A stretch of 64,000 nucleotides of DNA from Deltaproteobacteria bacterium HGW-Deltaproteobacteria-4 (lineage in GTDB: Bacteria; Desulfobacterota; Desulfuromonadia; Desulfuromonadales; UBA2197): contig PHAV01000007.1 of NCBI GenBank assembly GCA_002841765.1, positions 1-64,000 on the forward strand, given 5' to 3'. The notes under the pieces are model-generated. The model searched no databases, had not been told where the DNA came from, and saw only the letters and a list, made by a program, of their open reading frames with translations. The position numbers and the translations under genes were made by a program. Positions 1 to 7,245 of the stretch are shown here, piece by piece (the first letter of the stretch is position 1; every line of letters begins with the position of its first letter).

Positions 1-31
1 GGCAGTCGAGCACGTCTTTCGGTATGGCCAT
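1..31 (-). CDS. IS256-family transposase, N-terminal 10 residues only
   Basis: An ATG at 31-29 is preceded by a good ribosome binding site (GGAGGA at about 37-42). It opens a frame MAIPKDVLDC that runs off the left edge. IS256-type DDE transposases commonly begin M-(A/T)-I-P-K-(D/E)-(V/L)-(L/I)-D, which fits. The catalytic DDE residues lie outside the window, so activity cannot be judged. The gene points away from the thyX fragment. Confidence 0.6.
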   Translation of the reverse strand, partial: MAIPKDVLDC

Positions 32-96
32 CGGTTCCTCCAGTGGTTACGGGTTGTAACCGACGATGACCATTTACACAAAGTTTTTTACACCCT
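1..96 (-). mobile_element. End of an IS256-family insertion sequence (partial, cut by window edge)
   Basis: Read on the minus strand, about 96-71 holds a terminal-repeat-like sequence (GGGTGTAAAAAACTTTGTG then TAAATGG), the usual look of IS256-family ends. It is followed by a leader of about 40 bp and a transposase start at 31. The outer boundary is placed near 96 because a thymidylate synthase reading frame begins immediately beyond it. The other end lies left of the window, so neither the second inverted repeat nor the target duplication can be seen. Family assignment rests on the terminal sequence and the first ten transposase residues. Confidence 0.7.
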
Positions 97-519
97 CGAG
101 TAGCACGCGAGCAGGCTCGCAAAGACCTTCCACTTTCGACCTATACAGAAGCTTACTGGAAAATTGATCTTCATAACCTGCTTCATTTTCTTGCCCTCAG
201 GATGGACTCTCACGCTCAGTACGAAATCAGGCAATATGCAAATGTTATTGGTAATGAGATAGTCAGTAAATGGGTTCCTATGGTATGGGAAGCATTTCTC
301 GACTATCGGCTGAATGGAATTGCACTGTCTCAAATTGAAGTTGGTTTATTGGCATTGCTCTATGCAGGGAAGCAAGATGAGATGACAACTCAGCTGTTAG
401 AAATGGGATGGATTAAAAAGCAAGAGCCGTTTTTTAAACTGTCGCGTGAAGCCGAAGAGTTCTCGGTTAAAACCAAGAAGATGGGAATTGATTTGCTTGC
501 TGCTGTAACAGAAAAATAG
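97..519 (+). pseudogene. thyX: thyX 3' fragment, FAD-dependent thymidylate synthase interrupted by an IS
   Basis: The frame from about 97 to 519 encodes the C-terminal half of ThyX, the flavin-dependent enzyme making dTMP from dUMP. Recognisable parts are VAREQARKDLPLSTYTEAYW, the helix with LLHFLALRMDSHAQYEIRQY (substrate-binding region) and the WEAFLDYRLNG end. The N-terminal half with the RHRxxxxNExSxRY flavin motif is absent. In its place, upstream of about 97, is an IS256-type end, and the ThyX frame meets a stop at 67-69 inside it. An ATG at 202 could start only a 105-residue stub without half the active site. ThyX is a tetramer with shared active sites, so the fragment should be inactive. 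Another thymidylate synthase is presumably present elsewhere. Confidence 0.82.
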
Positions 520-532
520 TTTTTTTCACAAT

Positions 533-892
533 ATGCTCATCAAACCCCACCAAATCTCCCTCTCCACAAAATCCCGCACCCCCATCCACCGGGGCGCCCC
601 GCTTCACTACGTCTCCAACATCGAAATCGTCATCCTCCGTGGCGAAGAGCAGGAGAAGATCGCTTCACTAGAAAAAATCGCCGGGGTCAGGTCTTGCAAT
701 CAAAACTCCGCCTATTACCTCGATTTCAATTACAAAGACTCGCAGAACTGGGCGGCGAACCATGATCTCCGCATCGAGCATCGCGGCCGGGTCGCGCAGA
801 TCGATCATCTTCTGATCAATCGCTTGCTCGATATATTCGTTCTGGAGTCGAAGAACTATTAATACGGTATCAGGATTAGTGATCACAACTGA
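533..892 (+). pseudogene. Decayed NERD-domain (nuclease-related) gene, N-terminal remnant
   Basis: The frame encodes 109 residues ending at TAA 860-862. Its second half (RIEHRGRVAQIDHLLINR then DIFVLESKNY) is the N-terminal part of a NERD domain, a putative nuclease fold found in bacterial proteins with helicase or kinase domains. The same frame continues after the stop as YGIRISDHN to a TGA at 890-892, matching the next part of the domain. So the stop is a nonsense change inside a gene whose rest is missing. It begins only 13 bp after the thyX fragment, and the two together mark a degraded segment. No function is expected. Confidence 0.65.
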
Positions 893-922
893 TTCAGCTT
901 CTCATAAAAAATCAGGTATGGA

Positions 923-1942
923 GTGTTTCAATTGAGCGGTAAACGAATTTTCATTACGGGTATAGCCGGTTTTTTAGGGAGTCATATTGCCGAGAGGTGT
1001 CTGGCTGAAGGATACCGGGTTTCGGGATGTGACAATCTGATGGGTGGCTATCTGGACAATGTTCCGGATGGCGCTGCGTTTCATCAAATCGACTGCAATG
1101 ATTTTGCGTCCCTGGCCGCTTTGATGAAAGACGTCGATATTGTCTACCATTGCGCTGCCACAGCCTATGAAGGCCTCTCCGTATTCAGCCCGCATCTGGT
1201 CACCCGGAACGTTGTCACGGCGACCAGTGGCGTTGTTTCCGCAGCCGCGGCCGGAGGGGTGAAGCGCTTCGTTCTCTGTTCCTCCATGGCCAGGTACGGC
1301 ACCAACAAGGTTCCCTTTGCCGAGGATATGGTACCGGCTCCTCAGGATCCCTACGGCATCGCCAAATGGTGTGCGGAACGTCTGCTGGCCAATATTGCCG
1401 AAACCCACGGCATGGAATGGGTGGTGGCGGTTCCTCACAATATCATCGGGCCCCGGCAGCGCTACGACGATCCTTATCGCAATGTCGCCGCGATCTTCAT
1501 CAACCTGATGTTGCAGGGACGCCAACCTTATATCTACGGGGACGGCAATCAGCGCCGCTGCTTCAGTTTTGTCTCCGATGTGGTCGATCCTCTGCTGCGG
1601 ATGGCCACCGACAACCGCTGTGTCCATGAGATCATCAATATCGGCCCTGACGATGAGTTTGTGACCATCAACGAACTTGCAACTACCATCGCCCGGCTCC
1701 TCGATTTTGATCTGCAGCCGAACCGGATCGAAAGCCGCCCCCAGGAGGTCTTCTTTGCCAACTGCTGCGCCGACAAAGCCCGTCGACTCCTTGATTACCA
1801 GCCGAAGGTGAAACTCGAAGAGGGATTGGCCGTGATGATCGACTGGATAAAGGCTCGCGGTCCCCGCCCTTTTGTCCACAATGTTGAGTTGGAAATAGAC
1901 GGACCCCTCGCACCGAAGACTTGGTCGCAGAAGATCCTGTGA
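923..1942 (+). CDS. NAD-dependent epimerase/dehydratase (extended SDR, sugar-nucleotide type)
   Basis: This is a 339-residue extended short-chain dehydrogenase with a GTG start at 923. The N-terminal Rossmann motif is TGIAGFLGSH (residues about 10-19). The catalytic triad region shows SSM and YGIAK (Y-x3-K). The overall pattern resembles UDP-glucose 4-epimerases and dTDP-glucose 4,6-dehydratases that modify nucleotide sugars in the cytoplasm for surface polysaccharides. It overlaps the next gene by 22 bp, so the two are probably co-transcribed. The exact substrate cannot be read from sequence. No upstream start has a better ribosome site; the ATG at 918 is out of frame. Confidence 0.85.
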   Translation: MFQLSGKRIFITGIAGFLGSHIAERCLAEGYRVSGCDNLMGGYLDNVPDGAAFHQIDCNDFASLAALMKDVDIVYHCAATAYEGLSVFSPHLVTRNVVTATSGVVSAAAAGGVKRFVLCSSMARYGTNKVPFAEDMVPAPQDPYGIAKWCAERLLANIAETHGMEWVVAVPHNIIGPRQRYDDPYRNVAAIFINLMLQGRQPYIYGDGNQRRCFSFVSDVVDPLLRMATDNRCVHEIINIGPDDEFVTINELATTIARLLDFDLQPNRIESRPQEVFFANCCADKARRLLDYQPKVKLEEGLAVMIDWIKARGPRPFVHNVELEIDGPLAPKTWSQKIL

Positions 1943-3210
1943 CCAGGCTGCTTCTGAACGAACCTGATAGCGGGGCGCTCGCCGAAAAGGCCGCCACTCT
2001 GTTGGCACAGGCCACGGCTTTGGAGGGATCGCTGCATCTGCCCGGTGTGCGCGATGATTATCGCTCCCGGCTGGAGGAGGTTGTGCTGCTGGCCACCAGG
2101 GCGCTGGAGGGCGCGGGGGAAAGTCGAGAGGTTGCGTTGCTCCAATGGGTGTTGGTTCGGGCTTTGGGGGCCCGGGCCGAGGATGCGCGCTATGGTGCCG
2201 GGCAGCTCTCGCGCGGTTCTCAGCGGGCGCCGACATGGGAAGATTGCGAAGACGGCTGGCAGCGGGTCGAGGAGATTGCTGGCAATGCCGAAGAGGCGGC
2301 ATGGGCGGCCGCAGGTTTTGCTCAGGCTTTGGATACGGCCAAAGCGAGAGCGCTGGCCCGCAGAGCTGAGGTTGCCGCAATCGCCGCCAGGAAAATCGTC
2401 CTGGAGCGCAACCGCGCTTATACGTTCCATGCCGATCCCGGCTTCTCCTTTGGCGAAGGCTGGTACCTGTCTGCCGCGGCCCTGTTGACCGGCCTTTCCA
2501 TCCAGATCAGACCCGGCGCTCTCCAGGAATTGCAGGCCAAGCGATTCCTACACGATGCCGGCTTAACAGGAGCCCTTCGCCCCTATCGGTCTCGTCCGGC
2601 GAGTCCCAAGCATCTGACGCATATCATCGCCGCGGCTTTTCGCGCCGATGCGGCAGGAGCACAGTCCACCCTCCGCGCCGCCTTTCTGGGGGACGAATCG
2701 CCGTCGGCGACCTTACGAGCATGGATCGATGGCAAGGTGGGAGGAAAGGCAGAACAGAAGGTGCTCCTTTGGGTCCGAACGGGTGACCACGATGCCCAGC
2801 GCAATACCTGTTGCGATGAGTTGCGTCAGCTATCCAAACTGGTACTGAAGGCCGGGCTCACACCGATCTTTTTCGGCGATAGAGTCCCTCTGGAGCTGGT
2901 TACGGCGAGGGGAGTCAACCTGACCCTGTGCTGGAAAGAGCCGCTCTTCCAGGGGCCGGAGATGCGCCGGGTTCAACTGCAACTCTTTGAAGAGTTGCGA
3001 TGCCGCCACGCTCTGGTGGGCCAGATTGGCGTGACCACTGCCGGCATGGACGGACCGGCGCTGATGGGATTGTCCACCCTTTATCTCACCCGGGAACGCA
3101 ACGTCCGACTGGGCAAGTGGGTGGGAGCTGTTCCGGGATATCAGGAGGTCGTGCGGGTGCCTGGCTATTTCGAAATCATTCGCACCACCCTGCAGCAGTG
3201 GGCGCAGTGA
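1921..3210 (+). CDS. Hypothetical protein, possibly glycosyltransferase-like
   Basis: The protein is up to 429 residues, with a TTG start at 1921 or a GTG at 1939; neither has a strong ribosome site. The first 250 residues are Ala-rich and helical. The C-terminal 170 residues alternate strands and helices (KVLLWVRTGDHDAQ, LTPIFFGDRVPLEL, GVTTAGMDGPALMGLSTLYL), as in the nucleotide-binding half of GT-B glycosyltransferases such as fucosyltransferase-like proteins. That suggestion is an inference from pattern only. Overlap with the sugar-nucleotide epimerase supports a role in glycan assembly. No signal peptide or membrane segment is visible. Confidence 0.6.
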   Translation: MVAEDPVTRLLLNEPDSGALAEKAATLLAQATALEGSLHLPGVRDDYRSRLEEVVLLATRALEGAGESREVALLQWVLVRALGARAEDARYGAGQLSRGSQRAPTWEDCEDGWQRVEEIAGNAEEAAWAAAGFAQALDTAKARALARRAEVAAIAARKIVLERNRAYTFHADPGFSFGEGWYLSAAALLTGLSIQIRPGALQELQAKRFLHDAGLTGALRPYRSRPASPKHLTHIIAAAFRADAAGAQSTLRAAFLGDESPSATLRAWIDGKVGGKAEQKVLLWVRTGDHDAQRNTCCDELRQLSKLVLKAGLTPIFFGDRVPLELVTARGVNLTLCWKEPLFQGPEMRRVQLQLFEELRCRHALVGQIGVTTAGMDGPALMGLSTLYLTRERNVRLGKWVGAVPGYQEVVRVPGYFEIIRTTLQQWAQ

Positions 3211-3300
3211 CCAGAGGAGGGGGCTGGCAATTGACCCGCTGCCGCCGGCTTTCCATCCGTCAGCATTGTTATCATCCCCACAACAATAGGAGCAAACCTC

Positions 3301-3483
3301 ATGGCCATGACCGTAGAAATCAAAGGGAACAAGCTCTGTATCGAGATCGATCTCGAAAAACCGACCCCCTCGGCCTCCAGGAAGACCCTGGTCGTCGCCA
3401 GCACCCGCGGCAATGCCGTCACCACCGCCGAGGTCGACGGCAAGCCGATCACTATCGGCTTGAATGCTTATATCAAGCCGTAG
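3301..3483 (+). CDS. Small conserved hypothetical protein (60 aa)
   Basis: A 60-residue beta-rich protein with a clear ribosome site (AGGAG, 7-8 bp before ATG 3301). It opens with MAMTVEIKGNKLCIEIDLEK and ends GKPITIGLNAYIKP. I know no assigned function. The tail is notable because a diverged second copy of its last 15 codons lies at 4314-4361, again directly before the same palindromic element. The gene therefore appears to have been partly duplicated. It is likely cytoplasmic, as no signal peptide is visible. Confidence 0.7.
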   Translation: MAMTVEIKGNKLCIEIDLEKPTPSASRKTLVVASTRGNAVTTAEVDGKPITIGLNAYIKP

Positions 3484-3507
3484 TCTTTGTCGGCAAAAGG
3501 CATTTTT

Positions 3508-3625
3508 CACACGGATTTAACGGATGGGACGGATCAGGGCAGATTAAAGGCTTTGGGAAGGTAAACACCAGGAGACTGGATTAGTTTGATCCGATGTTAT
3601 CCGTCAAATCCGTGTCATCCGTGTG
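3508..3625. repeat. Palindromic intergenic element, copy 1 (118 bp)
   Basis: Starts CACACGGATTTAACGGAT and ends ATCCGTGTCATCCGTGTG, so the ends are imperfect inverted repeats that can fold into a long hairpin. The middle contains GACGGATCAGGGCAGATTAA. It lies just after the small gene ending at 3483. Copies 2 and 3 follow within 2 kb and a diverged copy 4 lies at 60915-61014. No coding capacity is evident. It resembles a non-autonomous palindromic repeat family. Confidence 0.85.
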
Positions 3626-3739
3626 CCGGCTATAAAAGAGACAGCGGCGCTACCGACTCATCGCGCCTTCCTTGAGATTAAGGGGGGCGCTGTTGTATTA
3701 TATTCGACCACGACACCATCTTTATAACGAGGATATTGC

Positions 3740-4009
3740 ATGCGACTCAGTTACAACCCCATCGGCACTTGCGCCAAACAGATCGATATCGAGATTGAGG
3801 ACGGGCTGATCGCCAGCGCCGACTTCATCGGCGGCTGCGCCGGCAATACCACGGCAGTGGCCGTCCTGGTCAAGGGGATGGAGGTCGACGAGGCGGTGCG
3901 CCGCCTCAAGGGGATCGCCTGTCAGGGCGACACCTCGTGCCCGGATCAGTTGGCACGGGCGCTGGAGATGGCGAGTGCTGGATTAATAGCCAAAGGAGAA
4001 CAGAAATGA
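3740..4009 (+). CDS. TSCPD domain protein (TIGR03905 type)
   Basis: An 89-residue protein containing the eponymous TSCPDQLA motif near residues 65-72, plus conserved Cys in IGTCA and GGCAGNT. The TSCPD domain also occurs at the C-terminus of some class II ribonucleotide reductases, and stand-alone versions of about 80 residues are common in anaerobes. It may bind metal through its four cysteines, but the role is not established. Its stop overlaps the start of the next gene (ATGA), giving translational coupling with the thiamine-binding protein. Confidence 0.85.
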   Translation: MRLSYNPIGTCAKQIDIEIEDGLIASADFIGGCAGNTTAVAVLVKGMEVDEAVRRLKGIACQGDTSCPDQLARALEMASAGLIAKGEQK

Positions 4010-4302
4010 AGGTCATGATCGATCTCTGTATTGTTCCGCTCGGGGTCGGGGTCTCCCTCTCCCCTTATATTGCTGCTTGCGAAAAAGTCCTCAGTGCGGC
4101 GGGACTGAAGACGGCGCTTCATGCGTATGGTACAAATGTGGAAGGGGAGTGGGATGAGGTCTTTGCCGCGGTCAAGCGCTGCCATGAAGCAGTGCATGAG
4201 CTGGGGGCGCCGCGGATCACCACCACGATCAAGGTGGGGACGCGGACCGATCGGGCCCAGAGTATGGAAGAGAAGATCGCGAGCGTGCAGGAGAAGCTGT
4301 AA
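4006..4302 (+). CDS. MTH1187-type thiamine-binding protein (DUF77)
   Basis: A 98-residue protein starting MKVMIDLCIVPLGVGVSLSP, the hallmark opening of the MTH1187/YkoF-like DUF77 family. These form ferredoxin-like folds that bind thiamine or related compounds and assemble as tetramers. The conserved GTNVEGEWDEVF and TTTIKVGTRTDR segments are present. I chose the ATG at 4006, which overlaps the TSCPD stop, rather than an upstream in-frame start at 3937. The family is cytoplasmic. No thiamine riboswitch is visible upstream. Confidence 0.88.
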   Translation: MKVMIDLCIVPLGVGVSLSPYIAACEKVLSAAGLKTALHAYGTNVEGEWDEVFAAVKRCHEAVHELGAPRITTTIKVGTRTDRAQSMEEKIASVQEKL

Positions 4303-4313
4303 TTTTGCCGCCG

Positions 4314-4361
4314 CCTGGCAGGTCAATCACCATCGCCTTGAACGCTTATAGCAAGCCGTAG
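4314..4361 (+). pseudogene. Duplicated 3' tail of the small gene at 3301
   Basis: The 48 bp read PGRSITIALNAYSKP then TAG, aligning residue for residue with the DGKPITIGLNAYIKP end of the protein at 3301-3483. No upstream coding part remains: the sequence before it is the stop region of the thiamine-binding gene. As with the parent, a 118-bp palindromic element follows 16 bp later. This shows that the gene tail and the element were copied as one unit. Confidence 0.7.
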
Positions 4362-4377
4362 TTCAGAGAGCATTTTT

Positions 4378-4495
4378 CACACGGATTTAACGGATGGGAC
4401 GGATCAGGGCAGATTAAAGGCTTTTGTGGGGTTAAAATCAAAGGCATATTTTCGCTTGATCCGCAGCTATCCGTCAGATCCGTGTCATCCGTGTG
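4378..4495. repeat. Palindromic intergenic element, copy 2 (118 bp)
   Basis: Same length and termini as copy 1 (CACACGGATTTAACGGAT at the left, ATCCGTGTCATCCGTGTG at the right), with the interior diverged in about a fifth of positions. The left flank CATTTTT is also shared with copy 1. It stands between the gene-tail fragment and the diheme cytochrome gene. Confidence 0.85.
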
Positions 4496-4568
4496 CTGGA
4501 TGTAAAAGTTTTTACAGGAAGTCCTATCACTTCAATTTAATCCATTTCCGATTCTGAAGGAGGAAACG

Positions 4569-5102
4569 ATGAAAAAGATACTGCTGGTTATAGCGGGAGT
4601 AATGGTTTGGGCAATGGCGGCGCAGGCGGCGGACGAGAGCCTCTTCAGCACCCATCTCTTTGCCAAGTTTCAAGTAAAAGCCTGCACGGTCTGCCACGAT
4701 TTTCACAGTCAGGAGCGCGGCGGCCTTGCCTTTGCCAGCCACAAGGGGCGCGCTCCTGTCTCCTGCACGGGCTGCCATCGTCAGGCGGTGACCGGTTTTG
4801 AGCACCCCGAGGAGTGGTTTGCCCAGCCCGATCTTTATAAGTCGGGGATGGATGCCCGTGAAACCTGCGAAACGATCAAGAAGGCGGCGCATGCCGAGTT
4901 CAAGAGTCAGGCTCTGCTGGCCAGAGAGATGAAGAAGCACCTCTTCGAAGATCCGCGCGTATTGTGGGGGATTGAAGGGGCGACGGCTAACAGTGGCAAG
5001 CTCCCTGGCGGCAAGGCCGAAACGGATCTGGTCAAAGGGGGGATGGAGCGCTGGAAGGCGGAGGTAAATGCCTGGATCGACGGCGGGATGAAGTGCGAGT
5101 AA
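4569..5102 (+). CDS. Periplasmic diheme c-type cytochrome
   Basis: A 177-residue protein with a clear signal peptide (MKKILLVIAG, cleavage after about residue 21) and two heme-attachment motifs, CTVCH at 39-43 and CTGCH at 66-70. The rest is helical without further CxxCH. Two covalent c-type hemes are therefore predicted, with a periplasmic electron-transfer role. Ribosome site GGAGG precedes the ATG by about 6 bp. I do not recognise a named family. Its neighbours share no obvious pathway, and palindromic elements flank it on the left. Confidence 0.85.
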   Translation: MKKILLVIAGVMVWAMAAQAADESLFSTHLFAKFQVKACTVCHDFHSQERGGLAFASHKGRAPVSCTGCHRQAVTGFEHPEEWFAQPDLYKSGMDARETCETIKKAAHAEFKSQALLAREMKKHLFEDPRVLWGIEGATANSGKLPGGKAETDLVKGGMERWKAEVNAWIDGGMKCE

Positions 5103-5122
5103 ACCAATGAGGAGGGGGGATT

Positions 5123-5512
5123 ATGCTGCATGAAGAGTTAACCAACAGAGTTATTTGTGCTTATTACAATGTTTACAACATGCTCGGCTATGGTTTTTTG
5201 GAAAAGGTCTACGAGAACGCCCTTGCACTGGAATTGCGAAAGAGCGACCTGCAGGTTGGGCAGCAAGAGGGCGTCAAGGTCTTTTATCGGGGGGAACAGG
5301 TTGGTGATTATTATGCCGACATGGTCGTCAATGGTTTGGTCATTTTGGAATTGAAAGCTGCTGACTCATTAAGGTGTGAGCACTTTGCGCAATTGACCAA
5401 TTATTTGAAGGCGACTGAGAAAGAAGTCGGGTTGCTGCTGAATTTTGGGAAAAAACCGGAATTTAAGAGAATCCTTTTGACGAATGACAAAAAGCGTTTC
5501 ACACGGATTTAA
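5123..5512 (+). CDS. GxxExxY protein
   Basis: A 129-residue member of the TIGR04256 family. The signature is GYGFLEKVYENAL (G-x2-E-x2-Y), followed by the DMVVNGLVILELKA strand-turn and the C-terminal AQLTNYLKATEKEVGLLLNFG. The D-x-ELK pattern recalls PD-(D/E)xK nucleases, but no activity is established. These proteins are scattered and often mobile. The last residues and the stop at 5510-5512 lie inside palindromic element copy 3, so the element supplies the end of the protein. Ribosome site GGAGGGGGG precedes ATG 5123. Confidence 0.88.
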   Translation: MLHEELTNRVICAYYNVYNMLGYGFLEKVYENALALELRKSDLQVGQQEGVKVFYRGEQVGDYYADMVVNGLVILELKAADSLRCEHFAQLTNYLKATEKEVGLLLNFGKKPEFKRILLTNDKKRFTRI

Positions 5513-5618
5513 CGGATGAGACGGATCAGGGCGGATTAAGGGCTTTTTGAGGTTAAAATCAAAGAGTCAGTTTTTGGCTTGATCTGAAGTTATCCGTCAA
5601 ATCCGTGTCATCCGTGTG
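5500..5618. repeat. Palindromic intergenic element, copy 3 (119 bp)
   Basis: Begins CACACGGATTTAACGGAT and ends ATCCGTGTCATCCGTGTG, as copies 1 and 2. Its first 13 bp overlap the coding end of the GxxExxY gene. It ends 37 bp before the phospholipase start. The hairpin could act as a transcript barrier or stabiliser, which is inference. Confidence 0.85.
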
Positions 5619-5654
5619 CAGGTTCTACTGTTCCGTACCAAGAAAGGACCTCCG

Positions 5655-6593
5655 GTGAACCGTTACGGCCTCGTGACCTGCTTCTTGCTACTGATTCTGA
5701 CTGCGTCGGCGACGGCTGGAATTGTCGAACCCGTCCCGGTGCCGGAGGTGATCCTCGTTGCCCCGGTCGATCCGCTCATCGCCCCGTCCGGCCAGCTCAT
5801 CGAAGAGAAGCGGCGGCTCGACAAGAAGCAGTCGCTGCGCCCGCTGGCGCTGGTTGCGCACAAGCCGAATTACCTGATTGGCAGCTACTACTTCTCCGCA
5901 CCGCAAACCGCCCCTTTTGAAGCCCAGTTCCCTGAAGAGGATATCAGTATCAGCCCGGTGGAACTCAAGTTCCAGTTCAGTCTCAAGACCCTGCTGATTT
6001 CCGATTTGATCGGCAAAACCGGCGATCTCTGGGTCGGCTACACCAATCGCAGCTTCTGGCAGGCTTTCAACGCCCAACGCTCCTCCCCTTTTCGGGAAAC
6101 CAACCATGAACCCGAGGCCTGGTTCGATTTTGCCACCGACCGCCAGCTCGGCTCCCTCCACTTCAAGGGGGCCAATCTCGGTCTGATGCACCAGTCCAAC
6201 GGCCAGTGGGGGGAAGTCTCCCGCAGCTGGAACCGGATCTATGGTCTCTTCATATTCCAGCAGGGGGATCTTTACTTTGCGCTTAAACCCTGGTGGCGTC
6301 TCCCCGAGTCGCGCAGCGATGATGACAATCCCGATATCGAGAAATATCTTGGCAACTTTGAATTCTATGCCCTCAAGAACTGGCGCAATCAGAGTCTCGG
6401 CATCATGCTCCGCAACAACCTGCGCTTCGCCGCCAACAATCGCGGCGCGGTGCAGCTCGATTATAACTTTCCGATCCATAACCAGCTGCGCGGCTACCTG
6501 CAATACTTCTCCGGCTACGGCGAGAGTCTCATCGACTACGACCACCGCATCAACACCCTCGGAATCGGGGTGATGTTGTCGAACTGGCTGTAA
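5655..6593 (+). CDS. pldA: Outer-membrane phospholipase A (OMPLA)
   Basis: The 312-residue protein hydrolyses phospholipids that reach the outer leaflet of the outer membrane. The catalytic HQSNGQ (H179, S181) and SRSWNR (N193) match the His-Ser-Asn triad of E. coli PldA. The later segments KPWWRLPE, DDNPDIEKYLGNFEF and YSGYGESLIDYDHR-like sequence (here FSGYGESLIDYDHR) are also conserved. I chose GTG 5655 with ribosome site AAAGGA. It gives a hydrophobic signal sequence, whereas the ATG-like start at 5616 lies in the repeat element's trailing edge. A beta-barrel dimer is expected. It converges on the DUF3047 gene with a 7-bp gap. Confidence 0.92.
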   Translation: MNRYGLVTCFLLLILTASATAGIVEPVPVPEVILVAPVDPLIAPSGQLIEEKRRLDKKQSLRPLALVAHKPNYLIGSYYFSAPQTAPFEAQFPEEDISISPVELKFQFSLKTLLISDLIGKTGDLWVGYTNRSFWQAFNAQRSSPFRETNHEPEAWFDFATDRQLGSLHFKGANLGLMHQSNGQWGEVSRSWNRIYGLFIFQQGDLYFALKPWWRLPESRSDDDNPDIEKYLGNFEFYALKNWRNQSLGIMLRNNLRFAANNRGAVQLDYNFPIHNQLRGYLQYFSGYGESLIDYDHRINTLGIGVMLSNWL

Positions 6594-6600
6594 CCAATTC

Positions 6601-7245
6601 TTACGGTTTCTCAATCTGCAGATCGTCGTACCACGCCTCGGCACTGGCGCCGGTGTTGTCAGTATCGGTCATGATGGCGATCGCCCCGACCGCCGGCGGC
6701 TCTGCACCGAAGAGGTTCCGGTAATCCTCCAGCACATTGCGCTTCGCTCTCTGCCATTCTCCGACTTTCTCTGTGCCACTCTCCACCGCCACCATCATTG
6801 CATTCCCCGTATAAGGGCTCGGCACCGTCGTACCTTTGGCGAGGGTGTTCCCCCAGACATAGCTGATCGTTCTGGTTTTCGGGAAGAACCAGTGCGGGAA
6901 GATCACATAAACGCGGGCGGCATAGTCGTCGCCGTTCTTCGTCCTTTCATTGGCCTTGGGGATGATCCCCTTGACCTTCCAGCGCCAGCTGAGGATGGGA
7001 TAGTCCTGCAAGAGGTACTCTTTCTTGAAGACGAGGCCGGAGGCTGCCCCCTGACTTCGTGCCTGCAACACCTTGCCCGTTTTCTCCGTCACGACCTGAT
7101 AGCTGGTCTTGCCACGAAAAGACTTCTCTTCCCAGCGCGGACTGAGCCCCTGCTCAAAATCGTCGATGCGGAGGATCTCCCCGGCCAGGGCGGTCGCCAC
7201 TCCGGCGCCGAGCAACAGTAAAGAAAAAAGAATCCGTCGTTGCAT
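6601..7245 (-). CDS. DUF3047 protein, secreted
   Basis: A 214-residue protein beginning MQRRILFSLLLLGAGVATAL, a typical signal peptide. The body matches DUF3047, a beta-rich domain of unknown role (WRWKVKGI, DDYAARVYVIFP, AIAIMTDTDNTG and a final AEAWYDDLQIEK strand). Its ATG overlaps the stop of the polyferredoxin gene (TGATG), so translation is coupled. It is the last gene of a minus-strand block starting at 9715 or further upstream. The role is unknown; position suggests service to the iron-sulfur module. Confidence 0.8.
   Translation of the reverse strand: MQRRILFSLLLLGAGVATALAGEILRIDDFEQGLSPRWEEKSFRGKTSYQVVTEKTGKVLQARSQGAASGLVFKKEYLLQDYPILSWRWKVKGIIPKANERTKNGDDYAARVYVIFPHWFFPKTRTISYVWGNTLAKGTTVPSPYTGNAMMVAVESGTEKVGEWQRAKRNVLEDYRNLFGAEPPAVGAIAIMTDTDNTGASAEAWYDDLQIEKP

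Noticed and set aside
974-2380. Open frame of 468 codons on the minus strand
   Set aside because: It is antisense to the epimerase and the gene after it, has low-complexity Pro/Arg-rich sequence, no ribosome site and no recognisable domain, while the plus strand carries clear SDR motifs.
3508-5618. CRISPR array
   Set aside because: The three repeats are 118 bp, 750-1000 bp apart with genes between them, and no short spacers or cas genes occur.
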